DNA from: Thiohalobacter thiocyanaticus
Lineage (GTDB): Bacteria; Pseudomonadota; Gammaproteobacteria; Thiohalobacterales; Thiohalobacteraceae
DNA: 64,000 bases
Assembly (NCBI RefSeq): GCF_002356355.1
Contig: NZ_AP018052.1
Location: forward strand, 992,001-1,056,000
Direction: 5' to 3'
The first letter of the stretch is position 1. Each line of letters begins with the position of its first letter. Shown piece after piece: positions 18,540 to 28,737 of this stretch. The translations under genes and the position numbers were made by a program. Below the pieces are notes generated by a model. The model did not search any database and was not told the origin of the DNA. It worked only from the letters and a program-made list of their open reading frames with translations.

Positions 18540-19191
18540 CGTCGGGCTCGTCGCTGGGTGTCCGGCCGGCGGCCTCGGGTCGGGCGAAGACCTCCGTCGG
18601 GTGGGCGTCGAAGTATAGCAGTGTGCGGCGGATGGCGTTGACCACCGCCCGCGGCGTGATGGTCGCCCCGGTGAACTGGTCAAAGGCGCCGCCGTCGCGC
18701 CGGACGGTCCAGCGCTGCGCCGGCGGATCGCCGAGGCTGCGCCCGACAAAGCCCTGGATCCAGTCGGAACGCCCGGCCTCGATGGCGTCGCCCAGCCCCG
18801 GCGTTTCCCGGTGCGAGAGCACGCGTACGCCGGTGATCACGCCGGTGACGTCGATGCTCACCAGCAGCCGGATGCGGCCATTGTAGCCGTCCGGCGCGAC
18901 AGTGGAGAACACCGCCGCCACCGGCATCCCCTGCATGCGCGCCCGGTAGACGGTCACCGGTTCGTCGATCCCGAAGGCCGGGTCACGGACCTCGATGCGG
19001 TCCTCCAGCAACGCATTGTCGTAGCGTTCGGGGTTGATCACCTGGTTGAGATGCCGACGCAGCACCTGACGCTCGTTGCGCTCGATCTGCTCCCGGCTCT
19101 GCTGGTAGGTGACAGCCACCAGACTGGTGCCGATGGCGGCAAAGGCGAACAGCAGCACCCCGGTGAGCAGGATGTGGCGGTAGCTGCTCAC
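18532..19191 (-). CDS. rnfG: Rnf complex subunit RnfG
   Basis: A 219-residue subunit with one N-terminal membrane anchor ([20 protein letters not shown]) and a periplasmic FMN-binding domain. The flavin attachment motif is FTGATIT, in which the second Thr carries covalent [16 protein letters not shown] is also characteristic. The start is GTG at 19191 within the rnfD stop (GTGA overlap), with AGGAG upstream. Confidence 0.95.
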   Translation of the reverse strand: MSSYRHILLTGVLLFAFAAIGTSLVAVTYQQSREQIERNERQVLRRHLNQVINPERYDNALLEDRIEVRDPAFGIDEPVTVYRARMQGMPVAAVFSTVAPDGYNGRIRLLVSIDVTGVITGVRVLSHRETPGLGDAIEAGRSDWIQGFVGRSLGDPPAQRWTVRRDGGAFDQFTGATITPRAVVNAIRRTLLYFDAHPTEVFARPEAAGRTPSDEPDDD

Positions 19192-20222
19192 TTGCGCTCC
19201 TGGCCGTAGACCCGGGGCTGGGTGTAGTAGTCGATGGTCGGTACGGCCATGTTCATCAGCAGCACGGCGAAGGCCACGCCGTCGGGGTAACCGCCCCAGG
19301 CCCGGATGATGTAGATCAGGATGCCAATGCCGGCGCCGTAGAGCAGCCGTCCGCGCGGCGTGGTGCTGGCCGAAACCGGATCGGTGGCGATGAAGAAGGC
19401 CCCCAGCATGGCCGCGCCGCTGAACAGGTGAAACAGCGGTGAGGCGTAGGTATCGCTGTCGACGGCATAGAACAGCAGTGCCATGACGAACAGTCCGCCC
19501 AGCACGCCGGCCGGGATCTGCCACTGGATGGTGCCGCGATACAGCAGCCAGCCCCCGCCCAGCAGAAAGCCCAGATTGACCCACTCCCAGCCATAGCCGC
19601 CGATGTCGCCGAAGCGGGGACCGGCCTGGATCTCGGTCAGGGTCAGACCCAGGCCCAGCTGGGTCTTGATGGTGTCCAGGGGCGTGGCCATGCTGATGGC
19701 GTCCACGCTGACGTTGGCGGGCAGGCTGCCCAGCAGCGACCAGGCCAGGGTGTCCACCAGCGACAGCTGCACCTCGGCCAGGGCCTGCGGCGGGGCCCAC
19801 AGGGTCATTTCGCGCGGGAAGGAGATCAGCAGCACGACATAGCCGACCATGGCGGGATTGAAGGGGTTGTAGCCGAGTCCGCCATAGAGCTGCTTGGCGA
19901 TGACGATGGCGAACAGGCCGCCGATGACGGGTATCCACCAGGGGGCGAAGGGCGGCAGGGTCAGTGCCAGCAGCAGGGCGGTCAGGGCCGCGCTGCCGTC
20001 GGCCAGGGTGGCGCGCACCGGACGCCGGCGCAGACGCAGCACGGCGGCCTCGGCGCCGATGCAGGTGGCCAGGGCCAGCACCAGGTTGATCAGCACGCCC
20101 CAGCCGAAGAACCACCAGGCCATGAGCAGTCCCGGGACGGCGGCCAGCATGACGCCGCGCATCAGCCTGCCGACGTGCGCGGGGCCGGACAGGTGGGGCG
20201 AGCTGTAGGTGCGGAATTCCAT
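19188..20222 (-). CDS. rnfD: Rnf complex subunit RnfD
   Basis: A 344-residue polytopic membrane subunit, homologous to NqrB. The covalent FMN site is in DAISMATPLDTIK, where SMAT replaces the more usual SGAT but keeps the acceptor Thr. GLGYNPFNPAMVGYVVLLISFP and DPVSASTTPRGRLLYGAGIG are family blocks. It starts four bases after the rnfC stop and overlaps rnfG by four. Confidence 0.95.
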   Translation of the reverse strand: MEFRTYSSPHLSGPAHVGRLMRGVMLAAVPGLLMAWWFFGWGVLINLVLALATCIGAEAAVLRLRRRPVRATLADGSAALTALLLALTLPPFAPWWIPVIGGLFAIVIAKQLYGGLGYNPFNPAMVGYVVLLISFPREMTLWAPPQALAEVQLSLVDTLAWSLLGSLPANVSVDAISMATPLDTIKTQLGLGLTLTEIQAGPRFGDIGGYGWEWVNLGFLLGGGWLLYRGTIQWQIPAGVLGGLFVMALLFYAVDSDTYASPLFHLFSGAAMLGAFFIATDPVSASTTPRGRLLYGAGIGILIYIIRAWGGYPDGVAFAVLLMNMAVPTIDYYTQPRVYGQERK

Positions 20223-20226
20223 CGTC

Positions 20227-21843
20227 TCAGTCGTTCCTGTCCGGGGGCGGGGCGGTGCTGGCGTCCGCGGCCTGACGCTCGGTGCCGGTCACCTGCTTCT
20301 TCGCCTGTGCCCGCTCCAGCGCGGCCTGGATGGCGGCCTGCTTGCTCTTGTCATCGCCCTCGCGCACGGCCTTCTTCTTCTGCTTGAGGCGTTCGGCGCG
20401 CTCGCGTTTTTCCCGCTCCAGCCGCTCCTGCCGGGATTCGTGACGCTGGCGGGCGATGTCGGCCTTGATGCGATCGTGCTCCTGGGCCCAGATCTCGGTC
20501 TTGGCGAAGCGGTAGTACTGCACCAGCGGGATCTGGCTGGGGCAGACATAGGCGCAGCAGCCGCATTCGATGCAATCGAACAGGTTGTAGTCCTGGGCCT
20601 TGTCGAAATCCCGGGCATGGGCGTACCAGTACAGCTGCTGCGGCAGCAGCTGCGCCGGGCAGACGCGTACGCACTCGCCGCAGCGGATGCAGGGCAGCGG
20701 CGGCTGCGGCGGCGGCAGCTCAGCGCGGGTGGTGGCCAGCAGGCAGTTGGTGGTCTTGATCACCGGCAGGGCGTCGCTGGTCAGGGCGAAGCCCATCATG
20801 GGCCCGCCCATGAGCATGCGGTCCACCCCCGGGCTGTAGCCGCCGCAGGCCTCGATCAGGTGATGCATGGGGGTGCCGATGCGCACCTCCAGGTTGGCCG
20901 GCTCGCGCACACCGGCGCCGGTGACGGTGACGATGCGTGAGATCAGCGGCTCGTTGTGGTGGATGGCATGATAGACCGCCGCCACCGTGGCCGGGTTCTG
21001 GCAGACCACGCCGATGTCGGCCGGCAGACTCTGGCTGGGTACCTCGCGCCCGGTCAGGATCTGGATCAGCTGCTTCTCGCCGCCGGACGGGTACAGGGTG
21101 GGGATGGCCACCACCCGGATGTTGCCCAGCCTGGGGTCGGCGGCCAGGGCCTGGTCCAGGGCGGCGATCGCCTCGGGCTTGTTGTCCTCGATCCCGATCA
21201 CGCAGGTGGATACCCGCAGGGCATGCATCAGGATGTGGGCGCCCTCGATGATCTCCCGCGGGCGCTCGCGCATCAGCATGTCGTCGCAGCTGATGTAGGG
21301 TTCGCACTCGGCACCGTTGATGACCAGCAGGTCGATCGGCTTGTGCGGGCCCGGATTCATCTTGATGAAGGTGGGGAAGCCGGCGCCGCCCATGCCGACG
21401 ATCCCGGCGCGGCGGATGCGGTTGCGCAACTCGCTCGGATCCAGGCTGCGGTAGTCGGCGTGGGGCTCGCCGGCGACCGGGGTGTCGTCGCCGTCGCTGT
21501 CGATGACGATGGCCGGCGCGCTCAGTCCGGACGGGTGGGGCACGGGATGGTCGCCGATGTCGATGACCCGGCCTGAGGTCGGGGCATGCACCGGCACGCT
21601 GACATAGCCCTCGGCGCGGGCGATCAGCTGGCCCTTCCTGACCCGGTCGCCGACCTCGACCTCCGCCCGGGCCGGTTCGCCGATGTGCTGCTGCAGCGGC
21701 AGGATCAGCCGCGGCGGTACCGGCAGGGTGCGCACCGGCGTCGCCGTCGCCGCCGCCTTGCAGTCGGGCAGCGTCAGCCCGCCGTGGAAATGATGCAGGC
21801 GGGACAGGTCCAGACGTTCATGTTTGCGCTCGGTGTCAGCCAT
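20227..21843 (-). CDS. rnfC: Rnf complex subunit RnfC
   Basis: A 538-residue peripheral subunit that binds NADH/FMN and two [4Fe-4S] clusters. It has an N-terminal biotinyl-like barrel, the nucleotide-binding glycine loop [14 protein letters not shown] and the acidic [16 protein letters not shown]. The ferredoxin motifs are [12 protein letters not shown] and [13 protein letters not shown]. The C-terminal tail is a short Lys/Glu/Arg-rich helix, much shorter than the long repeat tail of E. coli RsxC. The ATG at 21843 overlaps the rnfB stop by eight bases; 21852 is an alternative. Confidence 0.95.
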   Translation of the reverse strand: MADTERKHERLDLSRLHHFHGGLTLPDCKAAATATPVRTLPVPPRLILPLQQHIGEPARAEVEVGDRVRKGQLIARAEGYVSVPVHAPTSGRVIDIGDHPVPHPSGLSAPAIVIDSDGDDTPVAGEPHADYRSLDPSELRNRIRRAGIVGMGGAGFPTFIKMNPGPHKPIDLLVINGAECEPYISCDDMLMRERPREIIEGAHILMHALRVSTCVIGIEDNKPEAIAALDQALAADPRLGNIRVVAIPTLYPSGGEKQLIQILTGREVPSQSLPADIGVVCQNPATVAAVYHAIHHNEPLISRIVTVTGAGVREPANLEVRIGTPMHHLIEACGGYSPGVDRMLMGGPMMGFALTSDALPVIKTTNCLLATTRAELPPPQPPLPCIRCGECVRVCPAQLLPQQLYWYAHARDFDKAQDYNLFDCIECGCCAYVCPSQIPLVQYYRFAKTEIWAQEHDRIKADIARQRHESRQERLEREKRERAERLKQKKKAVREGDDKSKQAAIQAALERAQAKKQVTGTERQAADASTAPPPDRND

Positions 21844-22420
21844 CGGCGGCACTCCGCTCGGCGATATCGATGCGGCGCTCGTCCGGCGCGGGCCACTTCC
21901 ACTGATTGATGTCCTCCGGCACCGGCACCATGTCGATGCAGTCCACCGGGCAGGGCTCGATGCACAGTTCGCAGCCGGTGCACTCTTCGGCGATCACCGT
22001 GTGCATGTGCTTGGCCGCGCCCAGGATGGCGTCCACCGGGCAGGCCTGGATGCACAGGGTGCAGCCGATGCAGACCTGTTCGTCGATTACCGCGACGCGC
22101 CTGCCCTTGTGCTCGCCATGCTCGGCCTCGTTCAGGGGGATGAAGTCGCGTCCCAGCAGGTCGGCCAAGGCGCGGATGCCGGCCTCGCCGCCGGGCGGGC
22201 ACTGGTTGATCTCGGCCTCGCCGGCGGCGATGGCCTCGGCGTAGGGGCGACAGCCGGCGAAGCCGCACTGGCCGCACTGGGTCTGGGGCAGGATGGCGTT
22301 GATCTGGTCGACCACCGGATCGGATTCCACCTTGAAGCGGATGGCGGCATAGCCCAGCAGCAGGCCGAACAGGGCGGCCAGCACGCCCAGGGCGAGCACG
22401 GCACTGAGGATGCCCGTCAC
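21836..22420 (-). CDS. rnfB: Rnf complex subunit RnfB
   Basis: A 194-residue Fe-S subunit. An N-terminal membrane helix is followed by the [16 protein letters not shown] cluster domain and two ferredoxin motifs, [16 protein letters not shown] and [16 protein letters not shown]. It probably accepts electrons from ferredoxin. The start is GTG at 22420, overlapping the rnfA stop in GTGA. Confidence 0.96.
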   Translation of the reverse strand: MTGILSAVLALGVLAALFGLLLGYAAIRFKVESDPVVDQINAILPQTQCGQCGFAGCRPYAEAIAAGEAEINQCPPGGEAGIRALADLLGRDFIPLNEAEHGEHKGRRVAVIDEQVCIGCTLCIQACPVDAILGAAKHMHTVIAEECTGCELCIEPCPVDCIDMVPVPEDINQWKWPAPDERRIDIAERSAADG

Positions 22421-22995
22421 TTGACCAGCCCCGTGAAGCCCATGAAGGCCAGCGACATCAGCCCGGCCGTGATCAGCGCGATGGACGCCCCCTGGAAGGG
22501 CGCTGGCACATCGGCCGCCGCCACCCGCTCGCGGATGGCGGCGAACAGTATCAGCACCAGGGAGAAGCCGACCGCGGCGCCGAAGCCGTAGACGGCCGAC
22601 TCCATGAAACCGTGGTGCTGCTGCACGTTGAGCAGGGCCACGCCCAGCACCGCGCAGTTGGTGGTGATCAGCGGCAGAAAGATGCCCAGTACCTGGTACA
22701 GCAGCGGGCTGGTCTTGTGCACCACCATCTCGGTGAACTGCACCACCACGGCGATGACCAGGATGAAGGTGATGGTGCGCAGGTATTCCAGCCCCAGCGG
22801 GGCCAGCAGGTATTCATTGGCCAGATAGCTGCAGATCGAGGACAGGGTCAGCACGAAGGTGGTGGCCAGGCCCATGCCGGTGGCCGTTTCCAGTTTGCGC
22901 GACACCCCCATGAAGGGGCACAGCCCGAGGAACTTCACCAGGACGAAGTTGTTCACCAGGACGGTGCTGATCAGGATCAGGAGGTATTCGGTCAT
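22417..22995 (-). CDS. rnfA: Rnf complex subunit RnfA
   Basis: A 192-residue membrane protein with six helices, the first gene of the rnf operon. Typical are [28 protein letters not shown] and [20 protein letters not shown], whose cysteines pair with RnfE to hold an Fe-S centre in the membrane. All six rnf genes are kept in the order A-B-C-D-G-E with overlaps or gaps of no more than four bases. Confidence 0.96.
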   Translation of the reverse strand: MTEYLLILISTVLVNNFVLVKFLGLCPFMGVSRKLETATGMGLATTFVLTLSSICSYLANEYLLAPLGLEYLRTITFILVIAVVVQFTEMVVHKTSPLLYQVLGIFLPLITTNCAVLGVALLNVQQHHGFMESAVYGFGAAVGFSLVLILFAAIRERVAAADVPAPFQGASIALITAGLMSLAFMGFTGLVK

Positions 22996-23092
22996 AGCGT
23001 ACAGGGTAAAGGCTGCCGCGGGTGGATAACAGTGACTGCGGCTGGGGTTTCAGGCCCAATACCGCAGCGATTCAGGGGTATGGTCGCCCGCT

Positions 23093-23098
23093 ATTATA
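23093..23098 (-). promoter_or_regulatory. Possible -10 box for the rnf operon
   Basis: TATAAT on the minus strand lies about 100 bases before rnfA in the 149-base gap after metG. No matching -35 is seen 16-18 bases upstream, so either an activator is needed or rnf is read through from metG. Confidence 0.3.
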
Positions 23099-23144
23099 AC
23101 GAGCCTGCCCGTCGGGTGGGGCGGGGCGCACTGATTCAGATCAA

Positions 23145-25202
23145 TCACTTCACCTTCATGCCCGGCTGCGCGCCGCTGTCCGGATTGAGGATGAACAGGT
23201 CGCGGCCGCCGGGGCCGGCTGCCAGTACCATGCCTTCGGAGACGCCGAAGCGCATCTTGCGCGGGGCCAGGTTGGCCACCATCACCGTCAGCCGGCCTTC
23301 CAGCTGCTCAGGCGCGTAGGCCGACTTGATGCCGGCGAACACGGTCCGGGTCACGCCGTCCAGGTCCAGGGTCAGCCGCAGCAGTTTGTCGGCCCCCTCG
23401 ACCTGCTCGGCCCGGGCGATGCGGGCCACGCGCAGGTCCACCCTGGCGAAATCGTCGAAGGCGATTTCCGGGGCGATGGGATCCTTTGCCAGCGGGCTGT
23501 CGGCGGTCGGGGTGGCCTGTTCCGCCTGTTTTCCGGGCTCGGCGGCCATATCCGCCTGCGATTGTTCGAGCATGGCTTCCACCTCCTTCGGTTCGATGCG
23601 GGTCATCAGGTGCTTGAAGGCATTGACCCGGGTCGGGACCTGCTCCAGATCGTCCCAGCACAGGTCGCGGTCCAGCCCGAACAGTTCGCGCGCCACGCGG
23701 GCGGCGGTCGCCGGCAGCACCGGGGCGAGATAGATGGACAGGACGTAGAAGGCGTGCAGGGTGCGCGAGCAGACCCGCTGCAGCTCGCTGCGTCGGCTCT
23801 CGTCCTTGGCCAGGATCCAGGGCTTTTCGGCATCGAAGTACTCGTTGACCTCGTCGGCGATCTGCATGATCCGGCGCATGGCCTCGCCGTAGCGGCGGTT
23901 CTTGTAGGCCTCGGCGATCAGGTGTTCGCCGCCCTTGACCCCTTGCCAGTAGTCTTCGTCGCCGAACTGGGCCGCAGGCGCGAGTTCACCGTCGAAGTGT
24001 TTGGTCAGGAAGCCCGCCGCGCGGCTGGCGATGTTGACGTACTTGCCCACCAGGTCCGAGTTCACCCGCTGGATGAAGTCCTCCAGGTTGAGGTCGATGT
24101 CGTCGATGCCGTCGGAGAGCTTGGCGGCGAAATAGTAGCGCAGCGCCTCGGGATTGAGGTGATCGAGATAGGTGCGCGCCTTGATGAAGGTGCCGCGGGA
24201 CTTGGACATCTTGGACCCGTTCACGGTGAGAAAACCGTGGCAGAACACCTTGGTCGGGCGGCGCAGCCCGGCGCCTTCGAGCATGGCGGGCCAGAACAGG
24301 GTGTGGAAATAGGCGATGTCCTTGCCGATGAAGTGATACAACTCGGTCTCCGAGTCCTTCTGCCACCAGTCATCGAAGTCCAGGCCGGCCTTCTCGCATA
24401 GCTGTTTGAAGCTGGCCATGTAGCCGATGGGGGCGTCCATCCACACATAGAAGAACTTGCCGGGGGCATCCGGTATCTCGAAACCGAAGTAGGGGGCGTC
24501 GCGGGAGATCTCCCAGTCCTTGAGCCCGCCCTCGAACCACTCGTTGAGCTTGGCGGCGATGGCCGGCTGCAGCTGGCCGCCATGGGTCCAGGCGCGCAGC
24601 GACTGCTCGAAGTGGCCCAGGTCGAAGAAATACTGCTCGGTGTTCTTCATCACCGGGGTGGCGCCGGACAGGGCGGAGACCGGGTTCTTCACCTCGGAGG
24701 GTTCATAGGTGGCGCCGCACACCTCGCATGAATCCCCGTACTGATCCTCGGCGCCGCAGCGCGGGCAGGTGCCCTTGATGAAGCGGTCCGGCAGGAACAT
24801 CTGCTCCTGCGGGTCGAAGGGACGCTGGATGGTGCGGGTGTGGATGTGGCCGGCCTCAAGGTTGGCCAGGTAGATCCGGCTGGCGAGCGCGCGGTTCTCC
24901 TCCGAATGGGTGCTGCCGTAGTTGTCGAAACCGATCGAGAAGCCGGCGAAATCGGCCTGATGTTCTTCCGCGACCCGGGCGATCAGCGCCTCGGGGCTGA
25001 CGCCCTCGGCCCGGGCGCGCAGCATGATCGGGGTGCCGTGGGCATCGTCGGCGCAGACGTACCAGCACTGGTGGCCGCGCAGCTTCTGGAACCGCACCCA
25101 GATATCGGTCTGGATGTACTCGACCAGGTGCCCCAGGTGAATCGGTCCGTTGGCGTAGGGCAGGGCACTGGTGGCCAGGATTCGGCGCGGGCTGTCTGAC
25201 AT
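23145..25202 (-). CDS. metG: Methionyl-tRNA synthetase
   Basis: A 685-residue class I synthetase that charges tRNA-Met. The HIGH motif is [11 protein letters not shown] and the KMSKS motif [11 protein letters not shown]. The zinc knuckle reads [18 protein letters not shown]. The C-terminal OB-fold dimerisation/tRNA-binding domain is present ([20 protein letters not shown] to the end). The ATG at 25202 has AGAGG upstream; the open frame extends 21 codons further without conserved sequence. It precedes rnfABCDGE on the same strand and faces away from mrp. Confidence 0.97.
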   Translation of the reverse strand: MSDSPRRILATSALPYANGPIHLGHLVEYIQTDIWVRFQKLRGHQCWYVCADDAHGTPIMLRARAEGVSPEALIARVAEEHQADFAGFSIGFDNYGSTHSEENRALASRIYLANLEAGHIHTRTIQRPFDPQEQMFLPDRFIKGTCPRCGAEDQYGDSCEVCGATYEPSEVKNPVSALSGATPVMKNTEQYFFDLGHFEQSLRAWTHGGQLQPAIAAKLNEWFEGGLKDWEISRDAPYFGFEIPDAPGKFFYVWMDAPIGYMASFKQLCEKAGLDFDDWWQKDSETELYHFIGKDIAYFHTLFWPAMLEGAGLRRPTKVFCHGFLTVNGSKMSKSRGTFIKARTYLDHLNPEALRYYFAAKLSDGIDDIDLNLEDFIQRVNSDLVGKYVNIASRAAGFLTKHFDGELAPAAQFGDEDYWQGVKGGEHLIAEAYKNRRYGEAMRRIMQIADEVNEYFDAEKPWILAKDESRRSELQRVCSRTLHAFYVLSIYLAPVLPATAARVARELFGLDRDLCWDDLEQVPTRVNAFKHLMTRIEPKEVEAMLEQSQADMAAEPGKQAEQATPTADSPLAKDPIAPEIAFDDFARVDLRVARIARAEQVEGADKLLRLTLDLDGVTRTVFAGIKSAYAPEQLEGRLTVMVANLAPRKMRFGVSEGMVLAAGPGGRDLFILNPDSGAQPGMKVK

Positions 25203-25451
25203 GGGTACCTCTGGGTGCGGCGGGGCGCTCCGCCCGGTGCGGAACGCCCTCAAAACCTTGTGCATTCTGGGTTATAGCGCGAGCGAGGGCGAATTATGAC
25301 ATATTAGCCCGCCAGCGTGGCCGCAACCGGTGCCGGCGGGCGGGAGCCAGAGACAGGTCCCCGGCATTTTGGGTAGAATACGCGGCCAGATCATCGGGGT
25401 GTCCGGACAGCCGGGCGCCTGAATCCAGAAGCATTCGGAGGTTGAACGGAT

Positions 25452-26543
25452 ATGGCTGAGGCAACCCAGGCGCAAATCGAGACCGCGCTGAAAGACTACG
25501 TCGATCCCTACATGGAAAAGGATCTGGTCAGCGCGAAGTGCATCAAGGACATCGCTGTTGACGGCGGCAGGGTCACCATCGACGTGGTGCTGGGCTTCCC
25601 GGCCAAGGGTTACGAGGACGAGCTCAAGACCGGCCTGGCCGAACTGGCCGGCAAGGTCGAGGGCGTCAGCGACGTGACCGTGAACATCTCCACCAGCATC
25701 GTCTCCCATGCCGTGCAGAAGGGCGTGGAGCCGATCAAGGGCATCAAGAACATCATCGCCGTGGCCTCCGGCAAGGGCGGCGTGGGCAAGTCCACCACCG
25801 CCGTCAACCTGGCCCTGGCCCTGGCCGCCGAGGGCGCCAGCGTGGGCGTACTGGACGCCGACATCTACGGCCCCAGCATGCCGCGCATGCTGGGCGTGCA
25901 CGGCCAGCCCGAGTCCAAGGACGGCAAGACCCTGGAGCCCATGGTCGCCCATGGCGTCCAGGCCATGTCCATCGGTTTCCTGGTCGACGAGGAGACGCCG
26001 ATGATCTGGCGCGGCCCCATGGTCACCCAGGCGCTGCAGCAGCTCCTGAACGACACCAACTGGGCGGAACTGGACTACCTGGTCATCGACCTGCCGCCGG
26101 GCACCGGCGACACCCAGCTGACCCTGGCCCAGCAGGTGCCGGTCAGCGGCGCGGTCATCGTCACCACCCCCCAGGACATCGCCCTGCTGGACGCGCGCAA
26201 GGGCCTGAAGATGTTCCAGAAGGTCGAGGTGCCGGTGCTGGGCATCGTGGAGAACATGAGCATCCACATCTGCAGCAATTGCGGTCACGAGGAGCACATC
26301 TTCGGCGAGGGCGGCGGCCAGCGCATGTCGGAGCAGTACGATGTCGACCTGCTCGGCGCCCTGCCGCTGGATATCCGCATCCGCGAAGAGACCGACAACG
26401 GCAAGCCCACCGTGGTGGCCGAGCCGGAGGCGCGCATCTCCCAGATCTACCGTGACATCGCCCGGCGCACCGCGGCCCGGCTGTCGACCCAGGCCAAGAA
26501 CTACGCGGCCAAGTTCCCCAAGATCGTCATCCAGAACAACTGA
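25452..26543 (+). CDS. apbC: Mrp/ApbC family Fe-S cluster carrier ATPase
   Basis: A 363-residue P-loop protein that carries and inserts [4Fe-4S] clusters. An N-terminal DUF59/MIP18-like domain (1-90) precedes a Walker A of the deviant type [10 protein letters not shown] (106-115). The cluster-binding pair is Cys274 and Cys277 in [12 protein letters not shown]. The acidic [11 protein letters not shown] and DLPPGTGD motifs are standard. A GGAGG is found nearby upstream, and TAGAAT at 25374-25379 is a possible -10. The metG / mrp divergent pair is common in gammaproteobacteria. Fe-S targets in the window include Rnf, Nth and MiaB. Confidence 0.95.
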   Translation: MAEATQAQIETALKDYVDPYMEKDLVSAKCIKDIAVDGGRVTIDVVLGFPAKGYEDELKTGLAELAGKVEGVSDVTVNISTSIVSHAVQKGVEPIKGIKNIIAVASGKGGVGKSTTAVNLALALAAEGASVGVLDADIYGPSMPRMLGVHGQPESKDGKTLEPMVAHGVQAMSIGFLVDEETPMIWRGPMVTQALQQLLNDTNWAELDYLVIDLPPGTGDTQLTLAQQVPVSGAVIVTTPQDIALLDARKGLKMFQKVEVPVLGIVENMSIHICSNCGHEEHIFGEGGGQRMSEQYDVDLLGALPLDIRIREETDNGKPTVVAEPEARISQIYRDIARRTAARLSTQAKNYAAKFPKIVIQNN

Positions 26544-26567
26544 TCGGCAGGGGAAGTCGCCACAGGA

Positions 26568-26601
26568 CCGGCCCGGAGGTTATACTCTGGGCCGGTTTTT
26601 T
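26568..26601 (+). terminator. Rho-independent terminator after apbC
   Basis: CCGGCCC and GGGCCGG (26568-26574 and 26589-26595) form a 7-base GC stem with a 14-base loop, followed by TTTTTT. The loop contains TTATACT, which could also serve as a -10 for dcd. Confidence 0.8.
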
Positions 26602-26640
26602 GTGGGCGGTCTTTTCGTATCGCAAGAGAAGTCAAACAAC

Positions 26641-27207
26641 ATGAGTATCAAATCCGACAAGTGGATCCGCCGCATGGCGGAACAGGAAGGCATGATCGAG
26701 CCCTTCGTGCCCGGCCAGGTGCGTGAGCACGAGGGCGAGCGGATCATCTCCTACGGAACCTCCAGCTACGGCTACGATATCCGCTGCTCGGAAGAGTTCA
26801 AGATCTTCACCAATATCAACTCGGCCATCGTCGATCCCAAGGACTTCTCCGCCGACAGCTTCGTCGATGTCACATCCGACGTCTGCATCATCCCGCCCAA
26901 TTCCTTCGCCCTGGCGCGCACGGTGGAGTACTTCCGCATCCCGCGCAACGTGCTGACCATCTGCCTGGGCAAGTCCACCTACGCCCGCTGCGGCATCATC
27001 GTCAACGTCACCCCGCTGGAGCCGGAGTGGGAGGGTCATGTGACACTGGAGTTCTCCAACACCACCCCGCTGCCGGCCAAGATCTACGCCAACGAGGGGG
27101 TGGCCCAGGTGCTGTTCCTGGAATCCGACGAGGTCTGCGAGACCTCCTACCGGGATCGCGGCGGCAAGTATCAGGGCCAGCGCGGGGTGACCCTGCCCAA
27201 GGCCTGA
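26641..27207 (+). CDS. dcd: dCTP deaminase
   Basis: A 188-residue trimeric enzyme that deaminates dCTP to dUTP for thymidylate synthesis. The length equals that of typical Dcd. Conserved blocks are [57 protein letters not shown] and [11 protein letters not shown], which contain the catalytic Glu and the nucleotide-binding residues. The ATG at 26641 starts [13 protein letters not shown], the standard family start. Confidence 0.96.
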   Translation: MSIKSDKWIRRMAEQEGMIEPFVPGQVREHEGERIISYGTSSYGYDIRCSEEFKIFTNINSAIVDPKDFSADSFVDVTSDVCIIPPNSFALARTVEYFRIPRNVLTICLGKSTYARCGIIVNVTPLEPEWEGHVTLEFSNTTPLPAKIYANEGVAQVLFLESDEVCETSYRDRGGKYQGQRGVTLPKA

Positions 27208-27240
27208 GCCTGGTTATGTGAAGCGTCAGAACACCTGAAT

Positions 27241-27390
27241 CGCAAAGGCGCGGAAGGCGCGAACAAATGGTTTCATAAAACCACTCCACGCCCGCTTCAA
27301 TACCTTAACGCAATGACGGTAACGGCAGTGACGTCCGCTATCTGGCCATGATCGGGTTTATCCCTTCGCGCGCCTTCTGCGCCTTTGCGG
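27241..27390. repeat. 150-base inverted-repeat element (CGCAAAGGCGC arms)
   Basis: Arms of about 23 bases, CGCAAAGGCGCGGAAGGCGCG at 27241 and a near-complement at 27365-27390, enclose about 100 bases without coding signal. The arms are purine-rich on one strand and belong to the same general type as the outer arms at 31621-31829. Confidence 0.6.
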
Positions 27391-27400
27391 TCCAGTAGTT

Positions 27401-28552
27401 TCAGGCCGATTTCTGCTTCAGGCGCTCGTTCTCGTTGAATACCGACAGGTACTGCCCTTCCATGGCGGCGTATTTGCGCTCCAGCGCGTTGAGTGCCTTC
27501 TCCTTGGCCAGCAGCTGATTCTCGAATTCCCGGATCTTCTCGCTGGACTGCTCCGCGGCGAAAAGCTCCTGGCTGTGCAGGATCGAGATGTGTTCCTGCA
27601 GGAAGCGGTTTTCCTGCTCCAGCCGGTCCATGGTCTGGGCCATGTCGGCATTCTTCCGGGCCAGCTGCTGCAAGGCCTGCCGGAGCCGGTTCTTGTCGTT
27701 GAGTTCGAGCTGCAGCGAGTCGATCTCCAGCATCAGTTCGTTGATGCGCGATTTCTGACCGACGATGATGTCGCGGACCTGCGCCATCTCGCTTTCGATG
27801 TGCATGACCATATCGGACATGCTCTCCACGGCGCCCTTGTCCTCGGGCCGGGGCGGCAGTCCGCTGCGGTTGCTGACGCCGGCCTGCAGCATGATGCTGC
27901 GCAGCTGCTTGTCCACGTGTTCCAGCATCTCGCCCATGGAGATGTTTTCCGCCCGCAGCCGCTCGAGCATCTGCTGCATTTCGGGCGACTGCATCTCGAC
28001 CGGAATGGTGCGGGTGATCTCCTCGTGGACCTGAAGATTGAGTTCCTGGGAATCGCTCAACTTCTGCTTGAGGTCGAAGAACATGGTCTTGAAGGTCTCC
28101 AGGTTCTCGACCCGGTTGCCGTACTGCTCGACCCGCTCCTGCAGGGACTGGATCAGTTCCTCCCTGACAGCGATGGCACTGGCGGTATCGTCCCCGGGTG
28201 GGCTGGGCAGGGCCTGGAGCAGGGTGTCCCAGAACAACTCATGGTCGGGGGTGCTGCGGTCCCAGGCGGCGCGTTCGGCCTCCAGCAGCCGCAGGCGCAA
28301 TTGCAGCAGCCGGATACCGGCCGGCGAGCTGACGCCGTCGCTGCTCATCTGCCCGAGGCGGGTGCGGGTGCGGTTGATCTGGGCCTGGAGAAATTCACTC
28401 CAGTCGGTGGCGGTAGCGCCGGCCTCACCACCGAGACCGCTGCCCAGCGCGCGCTGCAGGCGCTGATTCTGGCGATACAACACCCCCACGATCACCATCA
28501 GGACGATGATGATTTCGAGCAGACCGAGTAGCCAGAGCAGCAGATTTGTCAT
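27401..28552 (-). CDS. Unknown membrane-anchored coiled-coil protein
   Basis: A 383-residue protein not recognised as a named family. Residues 1-27 (LLLWLLGLLEIIIVLMVIVGVLY) form a single N-terminal membrane anchor. The rest is hydrophilic and strongly heptad-like, with long predicted coiled coils at about 120-240 and 255-380 (for example RINELMLEIDSLQLELNDKNRLRQAL). There is no signal cleavage site, no Cys-rich or catalytic motif, and the body should lie in the cytoplasm. Such proteins may tether or scaffold other factors, but no partner is indicated: neighbours are dcd (convergent) and ppc (same strand, 186 bases upstream). Codon use matches its neighbours, which supports a real gene. Confidence 0.75.
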   Translation of the reverse strand: MTNLLLWLLGLLEIIIVLMVIVGVLYRQNQRLQRALGSGLGGEAGATATDWSEFLQAQINRTRTRLGQMSSDGVSSPAGIRLLQLRLRLLEAERAAWDRSTPDHELFWDTLLQALPSPPGDDTASAIAVREELIQSLQERVEQYGNRVENLETFKTMFFDLKQKLSDSQELNLQVHEEITRTIPVEMQSPEMQQMLERLRAENISMGEMLEHVDKQLRSIMLQAGVSNRSGLPPRPEDKGAVESMSDMVMHIESEMAQVRDIIVGQKSRINELMLEIDSLQLELNDKNRLRQALQQLARKNADMAQTMDRLEQENRFLQEHISILHSQELFAAEQSSEKIREFENQLLAKEKALNALERKYAAMEGQYLSVFNENERLKQKSA

Positions 28553-28654
28553 GATCTGCGCTCAGTCGGATGCGGTGGGCTGTACTACTCCCTGCTTGTG
28601 GATGATGCGCCGGGCCATGCGCCAGGGTGCCTCCGGACACGGGTGCGGGGTGTC

Positions 28655-28680
28655 GGAATGTCAAATGTAGTTCACATTCC
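28655..28680. promoter_or_regulatory. Inverted repeat GGAATGT-N12-ACATTCC before the coiled-coil gene
   Basis: Perfect 7-base arms with a 12-base spacer lie about 100 bases before the start of the coiled-coil gene. TTGACA overlaps it on the minus strand (28664-28659) but no -10 is found at proper spacing. It could be an operator or a transcript hairpin. Confidence 0.3.
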
Positions 28681-28737
28681 ACTTATCGGAAGGTGGGCGC
28701 CCGGCTTTAGAAACCCCTTATGCAGTGTGGCAAAGAG

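Noticed and set aside
18540-20115. An open frame running from rnfD through rnfG as one fused protein
   Set aside because: The upstream half is an out-of-frame shadow of rnfD; RnfG starts at the GTG at 19191 with its own AGGAG.
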